Shown here: positions 56,001 to 64,000 of the stretch, in pieces | Position numbering within the stretch: the stretch's first letter is position 1 | Layout of the letters: the number at the start of each line of letters is the position of its first letter | Assembly (NCBI RefSeq): GCF_046054165.1 | Contig: NZ_JBFNXK010000002.1 | Location: 259,480-323,479 of the forward strand | Direction of reading: 5' to 3' | DNA: 64,000 nt | From: Celerinatantimonas sp046054165 | Lineage (GTDB): Bacteria; Pseudomonadota; Gammaproteobacteria; Enterobacterales; Celerinatantimonadaceae | Notes under the pieces: model-generated | The model's database searches: none | The model's input: the letters and a program-made list of their open reading frames with translations, nothing else | Told to the model about the DNA's origin: nothing | Made by a program: the position numbers and the translations under genes

Positions 56001-57712
56001 CAGGTTCGCTCCGTTTTACTTAGCCACATATCCTGCATTGTTCCACCTTTGATCTGCATCGGATAGACATGTTCTTCCGGATCAACCAAGATATCCATAA
56101 AGACTACCCGGCCTTTTTGCGAAAATGCCCATTCCATTGCTTCAGTCAATTTGTCGGGATCACTCACTTGGATCCCCAGATGCCCATAGGCTTCAGCCAA
56201 TTTGACAAAATCAGGAACAGACTCCATATAAGATTGTGACTGCCGTCCGCCATAAAACATCTTCTGCCACTGTTTCACCATTCCCAATGAGCGGTTATTG
56301 AGCGAAACAATCACAATAGGCAAATGGTATTGCATACAGGTCGACAATTCCTGAATATTCATCTGGATCGAACCATCCCCCGTCACGCAGACGACAACAT
56401 CATCGGGATGAGCCAGTCGAACCCCGAGAGCCGCCGGGAAGCCAAATCCCATCGTTCCCAGTCCTCCTGAGTTAATCCAGCGCCGAGGCTCTTTAAACGG
56501 ATAATAGAGTGCAGTAAACATCTGATGTTGGCCGACATCTGAAACCACATACGCATCACCGTGTGTGACTTGATATAGCGTTTCAATCACCTGCTGCGGT
56601 TTAATCACCTCGGTTTTCTGATAAGCCAGGCAATCTGCGTCAATCCAAGGGGTCAACTGTTGCCACCAATCATCCAGACGAGCCAGTTCCGGCAGATCTT
56701 TCTGGGCCAGTAAATCCAACATCTCACTCAATACTGAATCAACGGTTCCCACGATTGGAATATCCGCAGCAATGGTTTTTGAAATGGAGGTGGGATCGAT
56801 ATCGACATGCACGATCATGGCATCTGGACAGAACTTCGCGACATTATTAGTCACTCGATCATCAAAGCGAGCGCCAACCGCAAAGATCAGATCACTATGG
56901 TGCATCGCTAAATTAGCCTGATAGGTACCATGCATCCCCAGCATACCTAAAAATTGCGGATCTTCACCGTTAAAAGCGCCTAATCCCATCAACGTCGACG
57001 TTACGGGTAATCGCAGTTGATGTGCAAACTGCCGAACCAACTCCGAGGAATCGGACGAAATTGTTCCCCCCCCGATATACATCACCGGTCGTTTCGCCTT
57101 CACAATGGCTCTGAGCGCTTTTTTGATTTGACCTTTATGTCCGTTAATCGTCGGGTTATAAGAGCGCATCGTTACCGATTTCGGATATTCATAAGGAAAT
57201 TTCAGTTGGGGATTCTGAATATCTTTCGGCAAATCAACGACTACTGGACCAGGACGTCCAGTCGAAGCGATGTAATACGCTTTTTTAATTGTTTTGGGAA
57301 TATCGGCTGCATTTTTAACCAAGAAACTATGCTTCACTACCGGCCGGGACACGCCGACCATGTCAGTTTCCTGAAAGGCATCATCCCCAATCAGAGATGT
57401 GGCAACCTGCCCAGAAAGGATCACGAGCGGAATCGAATCCATATACGCGGTGGCAATCCCCGTAATGGTATTGGTTGCACCGGGACCGGAGGTCACCAAC
57501 ACCGTACCAACCTCTCCGGTTGAACGCGCATATCCATCAGCCATATGGACAGCCGCCTGTTCATGTCGCACTAAGATATGTTCGATATCCGAGTTATCAA
57601 ACAAAGCATCATAAATATCAAGAACAGAACCTCCCGGATATCCAAAAATATGCTTCACACCTTGATCTTGTAGGGAGCGGACCACCATCTCGGCGCCGGA
57701 TAACTTCTCCAT
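56000..57712 (-). CDS. ilvI: Acetolactate synthase III large subunit
   Basis: 570 aa TPP enzyme. RHEQAAVHMADGYARSTG carries the catalytic Glu, and VCVTGDGSIQMNIQELSTC binds TPP and Mg. It makes acetolactate or acetohydroxybutyrate, the first common step of branched-chain amino acid synthesis. It is divergent from leuA across 450 bp. Confidence 0.97.
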   Translation of the reverse strand: MEKLSGAEMVVRSLQDQGVKHIFGYPGGSVLDIYDALFDNSDIEHILVRHEQAAVHMADGYARSTGEVGTVLVTSGPGATNTITGIATAYMDSIPLVILSGQVATSLIGDDAFQETDMVGVSRPVVKHSFLVKNAADIPKTIKKAYYIASTGRPGPVVVDLPKDIQNPQLKFPYEYPKSVTMRSYNPTINGHKGQIKKALRAIVKAKRPVMYIGGGTISSDSSELVRQFAHQLRLPVTSTLMGLGAFNGEDPQFLGMLGMHGTYQANLAMHHSDLIFAVGARFDDRVTNNVAKFCPDAMIVHVDIDPTSISKTIAADIPIVGTVDSVLSEMLDLLAQKDLPELARLDDWWQQLTPWIDADCLAYQKTEVIKPQQVIETLYQVTHGDAYVVSDVGQHQMFTALYYPFKEPRRWINSGGLGTMGFGFPAALGVRLAHPDDVVVCVTGDGSIQMNIQELSTCMQYHLPIVIVSLNNRSLGMVKQWQKMFYGGRQSQSYMESVPDFVKLAEAYGHLGIQVSDPDKLTEAMEWAFSQKGRVVFMDILVDPEEHVYPMQIKGGTMQDMWLSKTERT

Positions 57713-58008
57713 GCCAGCCTCCAGGCTTTTAGAATTCTTATTGAAAAAAATAAATGTCAGTCAAACCAACTTGCAACTCTTCACTTACGGAAGAAACCAC
57801 ACTTTACTCGGTAACCGCTCAACAGTCCATGACTTTGTTTAGCTAAAAATATCCCATATTTCACAAAAGTAGCAATTAGTCTCCAATTAATACTAAAATT
57901 TAAATTTTTTAAATCTTATTGTTTTTATTTGTTGGCATCTTTTAAAAAGATAGTATACTCGAATAAGTTTGATAACAGACGCAGTTCTTAGAACTGTATA
58001 ACATAGAG

Positions 58009-58068
58009 ATGAATATGTTTGGATTTAGCTCACATCTGCTCGCTCGACTACTACTGGGAGTTTCCTAG
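58009..58068 (+). CDS. leuL: leu operon leader peptide
   Basis: 19 codons, MNMFGFSSHLLARLLLGVS, with Leu codons at five positions (CTG, CTC, CTA, CTA, CTG), rich in rare CTA. An in-frame second ATG lies two codons in. It is followed by a terminator and then leuA, the layout of a leucine attenuator: ribosome stalling at Leu codons when leucyl-tRNA is low prevents the terminator from forming. Confidence 0.85.
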   Translation: MNMFGFSSHLLARLLLGVS

Positions 58069-58103
58069 CGGGCGGCTATGCGTGAATCAGTTCAGACATT
58101 GCC

Positions 58104-58128
58104 AACCCGCCTGATAGCGGGTTTTTTT
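58104..58128 (+). terminator. leuA attenuator terminator
   Basis: Stem AACCCGC/GCGGGTT (58104-58110, 58117-58123) with loop CTGATA, then a T-run. The upstream GCGGGCGGC (58069-58077) can pair with GCC-AA-CCCGC in this region, forming a competing antiterminator. Confidence 0.88.
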
Positions 58129-58163
58129 ATAGCGTTTAAATAACTTAAGTTAAAGGATATCCC

Positions 58164-59750
58164 ATGACAGACCAGGTAATTATCTTTGATACGACCCTTC
58201 GTGATGGTGAGCAGGCATTAGCCGCCAGTTTAACGGTAAATGAAAAATTACAGATCGCACTGGCTCTGGAAAAACTGGGTGTTGACGTTATGGAAGTTGG
58301 CTTCCCTGTTTCATCACCCGGTGATTTTGAATCCGTTCAAACCATCGCCCGGACCATTAAAAACAGTCGGGTATGTGGTTTGTCTCGGGCTCTTCCCGGT
58401 GATATTGATGCTGCGGCGCAAGCGTTACGTGTTGCTGAAGCATTCCGGATCCATACCTTTATCTCCACATCCGATGTCCATGTTCAAAGTAAATTGAAAC
58501 GCAGCTTTGATGACGTTCTGGAAATGGGCGTCAAAGCGGTTCAGCACGCCAGAAAATACACCGATGACGTTGAATTTTCGTGTGAAGATGCCGGCCGGAC
58601 TCCCATTGACAATTTATGTCGCATGGTAGAAGCCGCCATTCGTGCCGGTGCAACTACCGTCAATATTCCAGACACCGTGGGCTATACACTCCCTATCGAG
58701 TTTGGTGGGATTATCGACCAGTTGTTTAATCGGGTTCCCAATATCGATCAGGCCGTGATCTCCGTGCATTGTCATGATGACTTAGGGATGTCGGTGGCGA
58801 ACTCCTTAACGGCAATCAGCAAAGGCGCTCGACAAATCGAATGTACGATCAATGGGATCGGTGAACGCGCCGGGAATACCTCTTTGGAAGAAGTCGTCAT
58901 GGGCATCAAAACCCGTGGCGAATTATTAGGTCTGCATACCGGAATTAATCATCAGGAGATCTACCGGACCAGTCAGTTGGTGAGCCGTTTATGTAATATG
59001 CCGGTACAACCGAATAAAGCGATTGTCGGTTCCAATGCCTTCTCTCATTCATCAGGGATCCATCAAGATGGCATGCTGAAAAATGAGAATACTTATGAGA
59101 TCATGACCCCGGAAAGTATTGGATTACCCAAAAATATTTTGAACTTAACCTCCCGATCAGGCCGTCATGTGATCAAACATCGCATGACGGAGTTAGGCTA
59201 TAGTGATAAAGATTATGATCTCGATGAATTATACCAAAGCTTTTTAGAGTTGGCGGATCGCAAAGGGCAAGTCTTCGATTATGACTTGGAAGCTCTGGTC
59301 TTTTTCAATAATCAGCGTCAGGAAGAGGACTTCTTTAAACTGGAGTATTTGAGTGCCCAGACTGGCTCTAATATGACCGCCACAGCCACTGTGAAGTTAC
59401 GAGCTGGAGACGAAGTCATGACTGAAGCGGCAACCGGCAACGGTCCAATTGATGCGGCTTACCATTGTTTAAGCCGAATGACTGGATATCATATCACCAT
59501 TGATGACTATTCCATTAAAGCAGCAGGTGGTGGTCAATCTGGCAATCAAAAAGCTGATATTAAAGATGCTTTAGGTAAAGCCGATATTGTGGCTAAATAC
59601 CAAGGACGGACATTTCATGGTATGGGACTGGAAACCGATATTGTCCATGCCTCAGCCCAAGCATTTGTTCACGTATTGAATAATATCCACCGAGCAGAAA
59701 CGATTGCTAAAGAGAAAGAAAAACATCATCGGCAAGCTCAGAACGGCTAG
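58164..59750 (+). CDS. leuA: 2-isopropylmalate synthase
   Basis: 528 aa. The HMGL-like barrel starts IFDTTLRDGEQAL with metal-binding residues and has EVGFPVSSPGDFE, HCHDDLGMSVANSL and NGIGERAGNTSLEE; the C-terminal LeuA dimer domain (about 395-520) binds leucine for feedback. First committed step of leucine synthesis. AAAGGA precedes the ATG. leuB, leuC and leuD do not follow, unlike the usual leuABCD operon. Confidence 0.97.
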   Translation: MTDQVIIFDTTLRDGEQALAASLTVNEKLQIALALEKLGVDVMEVGFPVSSPGDFESVQTIARTIKNSRVCGLSRALPGDIDAAAQALRVAEAFRIHTFISTSDVHVQSKLKRSFDDVLEMGVKAVQHARKYTDDVEFSCEDAGRTPIDNLCRMVEAAIRAGATTVNIPDTVGYTLPIEFGGIIDQLFNRVPNIDQAVISVHCHDDLGMSVANSLTAISKGARQIECTINGIGERAGNTSLEEVVMGIKTRGELLGLHTGINHQEIYRTSQLVSRLCNMPVQPNKAIVGSNAFSHSSGIHQDGMLKNENTYEIMTPESIGLPKNILNLTSRSGRHVIKHRMTELGYSDKDYDLDELYQSFLELADRKGQVFDYDLEALVFFNNQRQEEDFFKLEYLSAQTGSNMTATATVKLRAGDEVMTEAATGNGPIDAAYHCLSRMTGYHITIDDYSIKAAGGGQSGNQKADIKDALGKADIVAKYQGRTFHGMGLETDIVHASAQAFVHVLNNIHRAETIAKEKEKHHRQAQNG

Positions 59751-60693
59751 CATCCAGACCTTTCTACTCCATCTCCTTTGGGGATGGAGTGTTTTATTGA
59801 CTCTTTATACGCCATTACAAGCCCGACAGCTTCAATTTGAACGTAACGGATTGAGCTATCACTACATATGGTCAGATCGCCAGCATAACCGCCATCAAAC
59901 CGATTTTCAGATCCAACAATACCCCCGAGAGCTTACCTATTTTTCAGCCTATGAGCCCAAAAGAGCGAACCAATTCATCCTTCAGGGATTGCGCCTCTTT
60001 ACGCAAAAGCAGGACCCAAAACAAGCACGGATCCAATTAAACGCTCAGGGAAATCAGTACTCATGGACAATTCAAGCCCAAACGCCCGAAGCCATCCAGC
60101 AACTCAATAAACAACTAGAGACCATTAAAGATCAGCGCTGGAACGACTATCTGAAAACACACCATTTTCGGATTGGTAAAGATCCCTCTGGGCGAGCAGG
60201 CATCATGCCGGATCACGTGCAAATCGCCTTGCAAAGTGCCCCCTACCTGAAAAATGTAGCAGAGCAATTTTTCAAAGCAGGACAGCCCGTACAGCAACAA
60301 ACCACTGCGATTGAGCAGGTGATGGCATTTATTCAGAACATTCCTTATAACACGTTGCAAAACCGGGATAACTACCGAGGGGCTGGCTTTATGACCCCCA
60401 TCCAAGTGCTGCGTAATAATATGGGAGACTGCGATAGTAAGGCGACATTGCTGGCCGCAATATTAAAAGCCGCATGGCCAGATTTGGAAACTGCGATGGT
60501 TTATATTCCCGAACATGCCTTCTTGGCGATCCACCTGCCTCCGAAGGCTTCACAGAAAAGCGTCACCATAAATCAACAACAATGGGTGGTCGCGGATCCC
60601 ACCGGCCCCGCCCTATTAGCTTTGGGTACCCTTGCCTCTCAAAGTGAACATGCGGTACATAGCGGGTATTACCATACGTTAATCATCCGCTAA
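59704..60693 (+). CDS. Secreted transglutaminase-like protease-fold protein
   Basis: About 329 aa. The only good start seen is TTG at 59704, overlapping the end of leuA by 47 bases, so the N-terminus is uncertain. A hydrophobic signal lies near residues 18-40. The transglutaminase-like core is intact: catalytic Cys in NNMGDCDSKATLLAA, His in VYIPEHAFLAIH and Asp in QWVVADPTGPAL. Bacterial members include peptidases and linkers of envelope proteins; no specific role can be given. No terminator separates it from leuA, so it may be co-transcribed. Confidence 0.72.
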   Translation: MLKRKKNIIGKLRTASIQTFLLHLLWGWSVLLTLYTPLQARQLQFERNGLSYHYIWSDRQHNRHQTDFQIQQYPRELTYFSAYEPKRANQFILQGLRLFTQKQDPKQARIQLNAQGNQYSWTIQAQTPEAIQQLNKQLETIKDQRWNDYLKTHHFRIGKDPSGRAGIMPDHVQIALQSAPYLKNVAEQFFKAGQPVQQQTTAIEQVMAFIQNIPYNTLQNRDNYRGAGFMTPIQVLRNNMGDCDSKATLLAAILKAAWPDLETAMVYIPEHAFLAIHLPPKASQKSVTINQQQWVVADPTGPALLALGTLASQSEHAVHSGYYHTLIIR

Positions 60694-60820
60694 TTTCATT
60701 ATCGTGCATCGACGCCCAGTCACTGCAAGACATCCAGTATCAGACTCAATGCTCAATCGCGTTAAGATTCACCACGGCTAAATAATGTCACGAATACAGC
60801 TCCTCATCTCGATCAATAGT

Positions 60821-60848
60821 CTCACCGCGTCAAAGATAACGCGGTGAG
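60821..60848. repeat. Perfect 10-bp inverted repeat between convergent genes
   Basis: CTCACCGCGT (60821-60830) and ACGCGGTGAG (60839-60848) flank an 8-base loop. It lies between the convergent transglutaminase-like and PilZ genes, so a bidirectional terminator is likely, although it lacks T-runs. Confidence 0.55.
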
Positions 60849-60939
60849 ATCCGTGATAAAAGAATACCAATTGCAAGACAACATTCGGTTGCCGATCGCT
60901 CATAAAGGCCCGATCAAAAACAGCCAGTTAACGCGACAT

Positions 60940-61236
60940 TTAACGAAGTTTCGTAAAATGAACACCCAATAAAATACCGTTTTCATGCGGACTGCAATGA
61001 ACAACTTTGGCCGTTGCCTGAAGAGGTAGAACCCCGGGACGTCCAGGACGAAGCTCCAGTGAGACTTCATCGCCTACCTTTAAATCGGCCTGTTCCAATA
61101 CAATCCCCATCCCTGTTGCACTTAAATCATGGCATGTGCCTACAAGCTCAATATTGGCATATCGGACCTGAACCGACGAATTGATCATCATCCGAATAAA
61201 CGAACGATGCTCCAAATCAGCGCTAATCACATCCAT
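60940..61236 (-). CDS. PilZ-domain protein
   Basis: 98 aa, one PilZ domain. EHRSFIRM supplies the RxxxR part and CHDLSATGMGI the D/NxSxxG part of the cyclic di-GMP site, both apparently intact. AGGAGG lies directly before the ATG. No other domain. A c-di-GMP receptor adaptor for motility or biofilm, target unknown. Confidence 0.88.
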   Translation of the reverse strand: MDVISADLEHRSFIRMMINSSVQVRYANIELVGTCHDLSATGMGIVLEQADLKVGDEVSLELRPGRPGVLPLQATAKVVHCSPHENGILLGVHFTKLR

Positions 61237-61261
61237 TTCCTCCTATCAAAAGTATCAGTGC

Positions 61262-62650
61262 TTACAACTCCTGCTCGGCAAATGAAGCCAAACGACTACG
61301 AACGACACCGTTCAAATACACATTGGCACTGCCTTCAAAGTTTTTAAACCGCTCAACGATATAAGTCAGTCCAGAAGTCACTGCAGTTAAATAGTTACTA
61401 TCGATTTGAGATAAATTACCGCAACAAACCAGTTTAGTTCCCTCTCCACAACGGGTAATAATGGTTTTTAGTTGAGAAGCGGTTAAATTCTGACATTCAT
61501 CGAGAAAAACCAGTGAATTCTGAATACTGCGTCCCCGCATGAAATTCACGGATTTAAATTGGATATTCGCTTTATCCATAATGTAATGCAATGAACCGTC
61601 CATCGATTCATCATGTTTATGCAGCACTTCTAAAGTATCTGTAACGGCCGCAAGCCATGGCATCATTTTTTCTTCTTCAGAACCAGGTAAAAAGCCGATG
61701 GACTCCGCAATTTCAGGTGTATTTCGAGTAACAATGACTTTATCATAAACGGATCGTTCAATGACCAGTTCCAACGCACAAGCCATCGCCAGTAACGTTT
61801 TACCGCTTCCGGCAGGCCCGGTTAAGATCACCAGATCAATATTTGGATCCAATAGCGCATCCAGAGCCATGGCCTGATGAATATTTTTAGGGTGGATCCC
61901 CCAGGCTGAACGCCCCATTAAACGTTCATAACCTAAATCCTGAAGTGTAATTTGCTTATCGTCCGCGGCAATAACCCGAGCAGCAAAACTTTGCGTATCA
62001 TCTATAATATATTGATTAATATATGGATTATCTAATAATCCTGCCTCAATTACATGATAGGTTTCGCGCCCTTCACTACGGCTTTCACAATCTTTCACCC
62101 GGCCCCAAAAACTACCTTCTAAGCAATTAAACCCTTTTGCTAAAAATTGAATATCATCGATTAACTGATCGGAGCGGTAATCTTCAACCATCGCCATTCC
62201 CGCACCCTTGGCCTTCAATCGCATATTAATATCTTTAGTCACCAACACCACTATCTGAGGTTGACGCATCTGTTGCAGGTACAAAGCAGTATTAATAATG
62301 CGATTATCCGGTTCATCGGCCGTAAAACTTTTCGCTTGTTGATCCAACGTATGGTCAGCAAAAATTGAAATTTTGCCACTGGCATTGGTTTCCGTGGCAT
62401 TACCAAGCGGGACACCAGACTGAATGAGCTCAGGAGAAGCATTAGCAAATAGATTTTCAAGGGCTCGAATCGCTACTCTGGCATCACGACTTACGTCTTT
62501 ATGGCGATCTTTAATTCGATCCAATTCCTCCAAAACAGTCATCGGAATAACAACATCGTGTTCCTGAAATTGGTAAATAGCGAGGGGGTCATGCAGTAGT
62601 ACGTTAGTATCTAGAATATAAACTTTAGTTGCAGATTGCGCTTGTCCCAT
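61262..62650 (-). CDS. PhoH-family protein with PIN domain (PhoH2/YlaK type)
   Basis: 462 aa from the ATG at 62650, with GGAG seven bases upstream; an ATG two codons earlier is closer to it. The N-terminal PIN domain (about 10-140) has VYILDTNVLLHDPL and VLEELDRIKDR. The C-terminal PhoH ATPase has LTGPAGSGKTLLAMA (Walker A) and SLVFLDECQNLT (Walker B). Fusions of this kind are RNA-degrading or RNA-unwinding enzymes, possibly toxin-like. It lies 26 bp from the PilZ gene. Confidence 0.9.
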   Translation of the reverse strand: MGQAQSATKVYILDTNVLLHDPLAIYQFQEHDVVIPMTVLEELDRIKDRHKDVSRDARVAIRALENLFANASPELIQSGVPLGNATETNASGKISIFADHTLDQQAKSFTADEPDNRIINTALYLQQMRQPQIVVLVTKDINMRLKAKGAGMAMVEDYRSDQLIDDIQFLAKGFNCLEGSFWGRVKDCESRSEGRETYHVIEAGLLDNPYINQYIIDDTQSFAARVIAADDKQITLQDLGYERLMGRSAWGIHPKNIHQAMALDALLDPNIDLVILTGPAGSGKTLLAMACALELVIERSVYDKVIVTRNTPEIAESIGFLPGSEEEKMMPWLAAVTDTLEVLHKHDESMDGSLHYIMDKANIQFKSVNFMRGRSIQNSLVFLDECQNLTASQLKTIITRCGEGTKLVCCGNLSQIDSNYLTAVTSGLTYIVERFKNFEGSANVYLNGVVRSRLASFAEQEL

Positions 62651-62656
62651 CGGCAT

Positions 62657-63010
62657 ACTCCGTATTTAGCAGGGAATAACTTCACCGAAGACTTCAGAAC
62701 GGCGTCTGAAAAAATTCGGCATATAATTTATATCTCACTGTAAAAACAAGTTGTTACGAAGAAATTATCTATTGCTATCTGTTTATATAAGTCTAGCGGA
62801 TTTCACAAAGAACGAGAACCTAACTTCAAAATAGGTGTTGAATGAGCACAGTTTCCATTAAATTTACAACCCACGATCAATGCATTCAAGCCTATTGAAC
62901 TGAGCCAATTAAGTTTCGCCAACTCACGCCATATTGAATACGCTCAACCAATACTTAACACTATTCACAAACCAAGCGCAACTCGGTTCACCCCACCTTA
63001 GAGAACGACG
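62657..63010. other. Intergenic region, no gene seen
   Basis: About 350 bp upstream of the PhoH gene and downstream of the unrecognised 63011-63586 gene. Presumably it carries the PhoH promoter. I see no hairpin or motif worth naming. Confidence 0.5.
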
Positions 63011-63586
63011 CTAAAGTAACACAGAACTAATGTGGTCAAATTTTAAGTGATATAAACATTCTCTCAAAATTAATAACTGCGCATAACCAACCGCTGATGT
63101 ATCCGCCGCATCAAATTCTGAGGGTCTTCCTAACATCACTTCAGCAAATAAACCAAATAAAGATTCCATGCTTTCCCTAGGTAATCTGACCACCGATTGT
63201 CCCGGGATATAACATAACTCAGCAATATGACGAATCGCTAAATCAGTTGTATATAAAACAGACTGATGATTTATCTTAGGAAATAACTTTTCATACTCAT
63301 CTTCAATATAATTAATCGCATATTCCAACTCATCCGGAGTGGGCGGCGTATGCTTAAAAAAACGAGTACTAATCAATTCGTAACCCACCGGGATCACCAA
63401 AGCCTCAGTTTCACCCTGAATATCAATAAATTGAAATGAAGTCTGTGATGCCATTACACGCATCCAGGTGATACCGGATATCTCACTCTCTGGACACGAT
63501 GCGTTTAACTGCGTGAGTTCACTTAAAGTCCACTTCGATAGTGATACTTCCATCATAATTCGTTGCCTAATTCTTGACTGATCCAT
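63011..63586 (-). CDS. Unrecognised 191-aa cytoplasmic protein
   Basis: 191 aa from the first ATG; ATGs 10 and 11 codons later are equally possible and neither has a clear ribosome site. No signal peptide or membrane helix. Distinctive segments are FFKHTPPTPDELEYAINYIEDEYEK, an acidic helix-rich stretch, and LPRESMESLFGLFAEVMLGR. I do not recognise the family with confidence. Alone between the PhoH gene and the 5S rRNA terminators. The function is unknown. Confidence 0.75.
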   Translation of the reverse strand: MDQSRIRQRIMMEVSLSKWTLSELTQLNASCPESEISGITWMRVMASQTSFQFIDIQGETEALVIPVGYELISTRFFKHTPPTPDELEYAINYIEDEYEKLFPKINHQSVLYTTDLAIRHIAELCYIPGQSVVRLPRESMESLFGLFAEVMLGRPSEFDAADTSAVGYAQLLILRECLYHLKFDHISSVLL

Positions 63587-63737
63587 AAAAAGATAGAATT
63601 ACTATAAGCGGATTAGACTAAAAACGATAGAGATGTGAATGGGCAATACAGTGGCTCCAAAAGTAAATGGAACTGTTCCTCGTCAAAATCTGTTCAAATG
63701 AAACAACACTTTTTACCTTGTATGATATAGCGGACAT

Positions 63738-63765
63738 AAAAAAACCCTGTCCGGATGGACAGGGC
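63738..63765 (-). terminator. rRNA operon terminator after the last 5S gene
   Basis: On the minus strand a perfect 8-bp stem CCCTGTCC/GGACAGGG with loop ATCC is followed by seven T. It lies 10 bp after the 5S rRNA end. Confidence 0.92.
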
Positions 63766-63775
63766 TCTTAAAGGG

Positions 63776-63894
63776 TGCCTGGCGGTGTCTTACTTTCACA
63801 TGGGGAAACCCCACACTAGCATCAGCGCAGTTGCGTTTCACGTCTGAGTTCGACATGGGTTCAGGTGGTTCCACAACGCTATGGCCACCAGGCG
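63776..63894 (-). rRNA. rrf: 5S rRNA (distal copy)
   Basis: About 119 nt. The terminal helix GCCTGG/CCAGGC is intact, and the internal ACCTGAACCCATGTCGAACTC and AGTGTGGGGTTTCCCCATGTGA segments are standard 5S rRNA. Ends are estimated from helix I and may be off by one or two bases. Distal member of a tandem 5S pair. Confidence 0.93.
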
Positions 63895-63923
63895 TAAACT
63901 TTAAATTCTTCAATGCCGATGAT

Positions 63924-63950
63924 AAAAAGCCCCGTCCGGATGGACAGGGC
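63924..63950 (-). terminator. Terminator-like hairpin between the two 5S genes
   Basis: On the minus strand the stem GCCCTGTCC/GGACGGGGC with loop ATCC (one U-G wobble) is followed by five T. It is nearly identical to the terminator after the distal 5S gene, so the 5S gene and its hairpin appear to have been duplicated together. Confidence 0.8.
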
Positions 63951-63960
63951 TCTCAATGGG

Positions 63961-64000
63961 TGCCTGGCAGTGACCTACTCTCACATGGGGAAACCCCACA
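63961..64000 (-). rRNA. rrf: 5S rRNA (proximal copy), cut by window edge
   Basis: The last 40 nt of a second 5S rRNA: TGTGGGGTTTCCCCATGTGA then AGTAGGTCACTGCCAGGCA on the minus strand. The 5' part and presumably 23S and 16S rRNA lie beyond base 64000. It differs from the distal copy at a few positions in the 3' strand. Confidence 0.9.

Noticed and set aside
57017..57523. 168-codon frame antisense to ilvI
   Set aside because: Shadow of ilvI; no independent signals.

Overview
The window comes from a gammaproteobacterium, with protein families closest in flavour to Vibrionales, Aeromonadales and relatives. The type VI secretion genes follow the Vibrio cholerae VCA0107-VCA0120 order, and the tRNA, holD-rimI, ilvIH, zwf-pgl-gnd, TRAP and kef genes are all of gammaproteobacterial type. 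A CowN protein, which protects nitrogenase from carbon monoxide, suggests a diazotroph. A marine or estuarine nitrogen fixer such as Celerinatantimonas would fit, but that name is inference. I see no transposases, prophage genes or CRISPR arrays.

Layout. 1-17178 (minus strand) is a T6SS operon in transcription order tssB, tssC, tssE, tssF, tssG, fha, tssJ, tssK, tssL, clpV, vasH, vasI, tssA, tssM; tssM runs off the left edge. Hcp, VgrG, PAAR and effectors are not in the window. 17179-18835 is a long AT-rich stretch without a convincing gene. 18836-26292 is catabolic: an RpiB/LacAB-type isomerase with a KdgR-like box, the histidine repressor hutC, a LysR regulator with a coupled 53-aa ORF, a D-threonine aldolase-like enzyme, hutG and hutF around HutC-type operators, and a TauE/SafE permease. 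26769-30447 is zwf-pgl-gnd. 30630-32915 holds a CueR-type promoter, two paralogous small Cys-Cys-tailed proteins and an MdtD-like exporter. 33120-35872 is gabD-gabT.

35962-42544 (minus) is an iron-siderophore type uptake locus: ATPase, permease, binding protein, LysR regulator and FecA-like receptor, with two Fur-like boxes. 43485-46844 is a TRAP transporter with a universal-stress protein, as in teaABCD. 46958-50664 has a membrane-anchored thioredoxin-fold protein, holD-rimI, tRNA-Trp, ybaN, tRNA-Thr, an Hha-like protein, a TerB-like protein and a DUF4250 protein. 50741-54261 has yvcK and a glutathione-gated K+ efflux pair. 54453-55432 is a CooA-like CO sensor followed by cowN, with a perfect CooA-type operator between them. 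55503-59750 has ilvIH divergent from a leucine-attenuated leuA. The right end has a transglutaminase-like protein, PilZ and PhoH-family proteins, an unrecognised 191-aa protein, and the 3' end of an rRNA operon with tandem 5S genes.

The most notable signals are the self-contained CooA-like/CowN module with its promoter architecture, and the CueR-type promoter driving two uncharacterised small paralogs.
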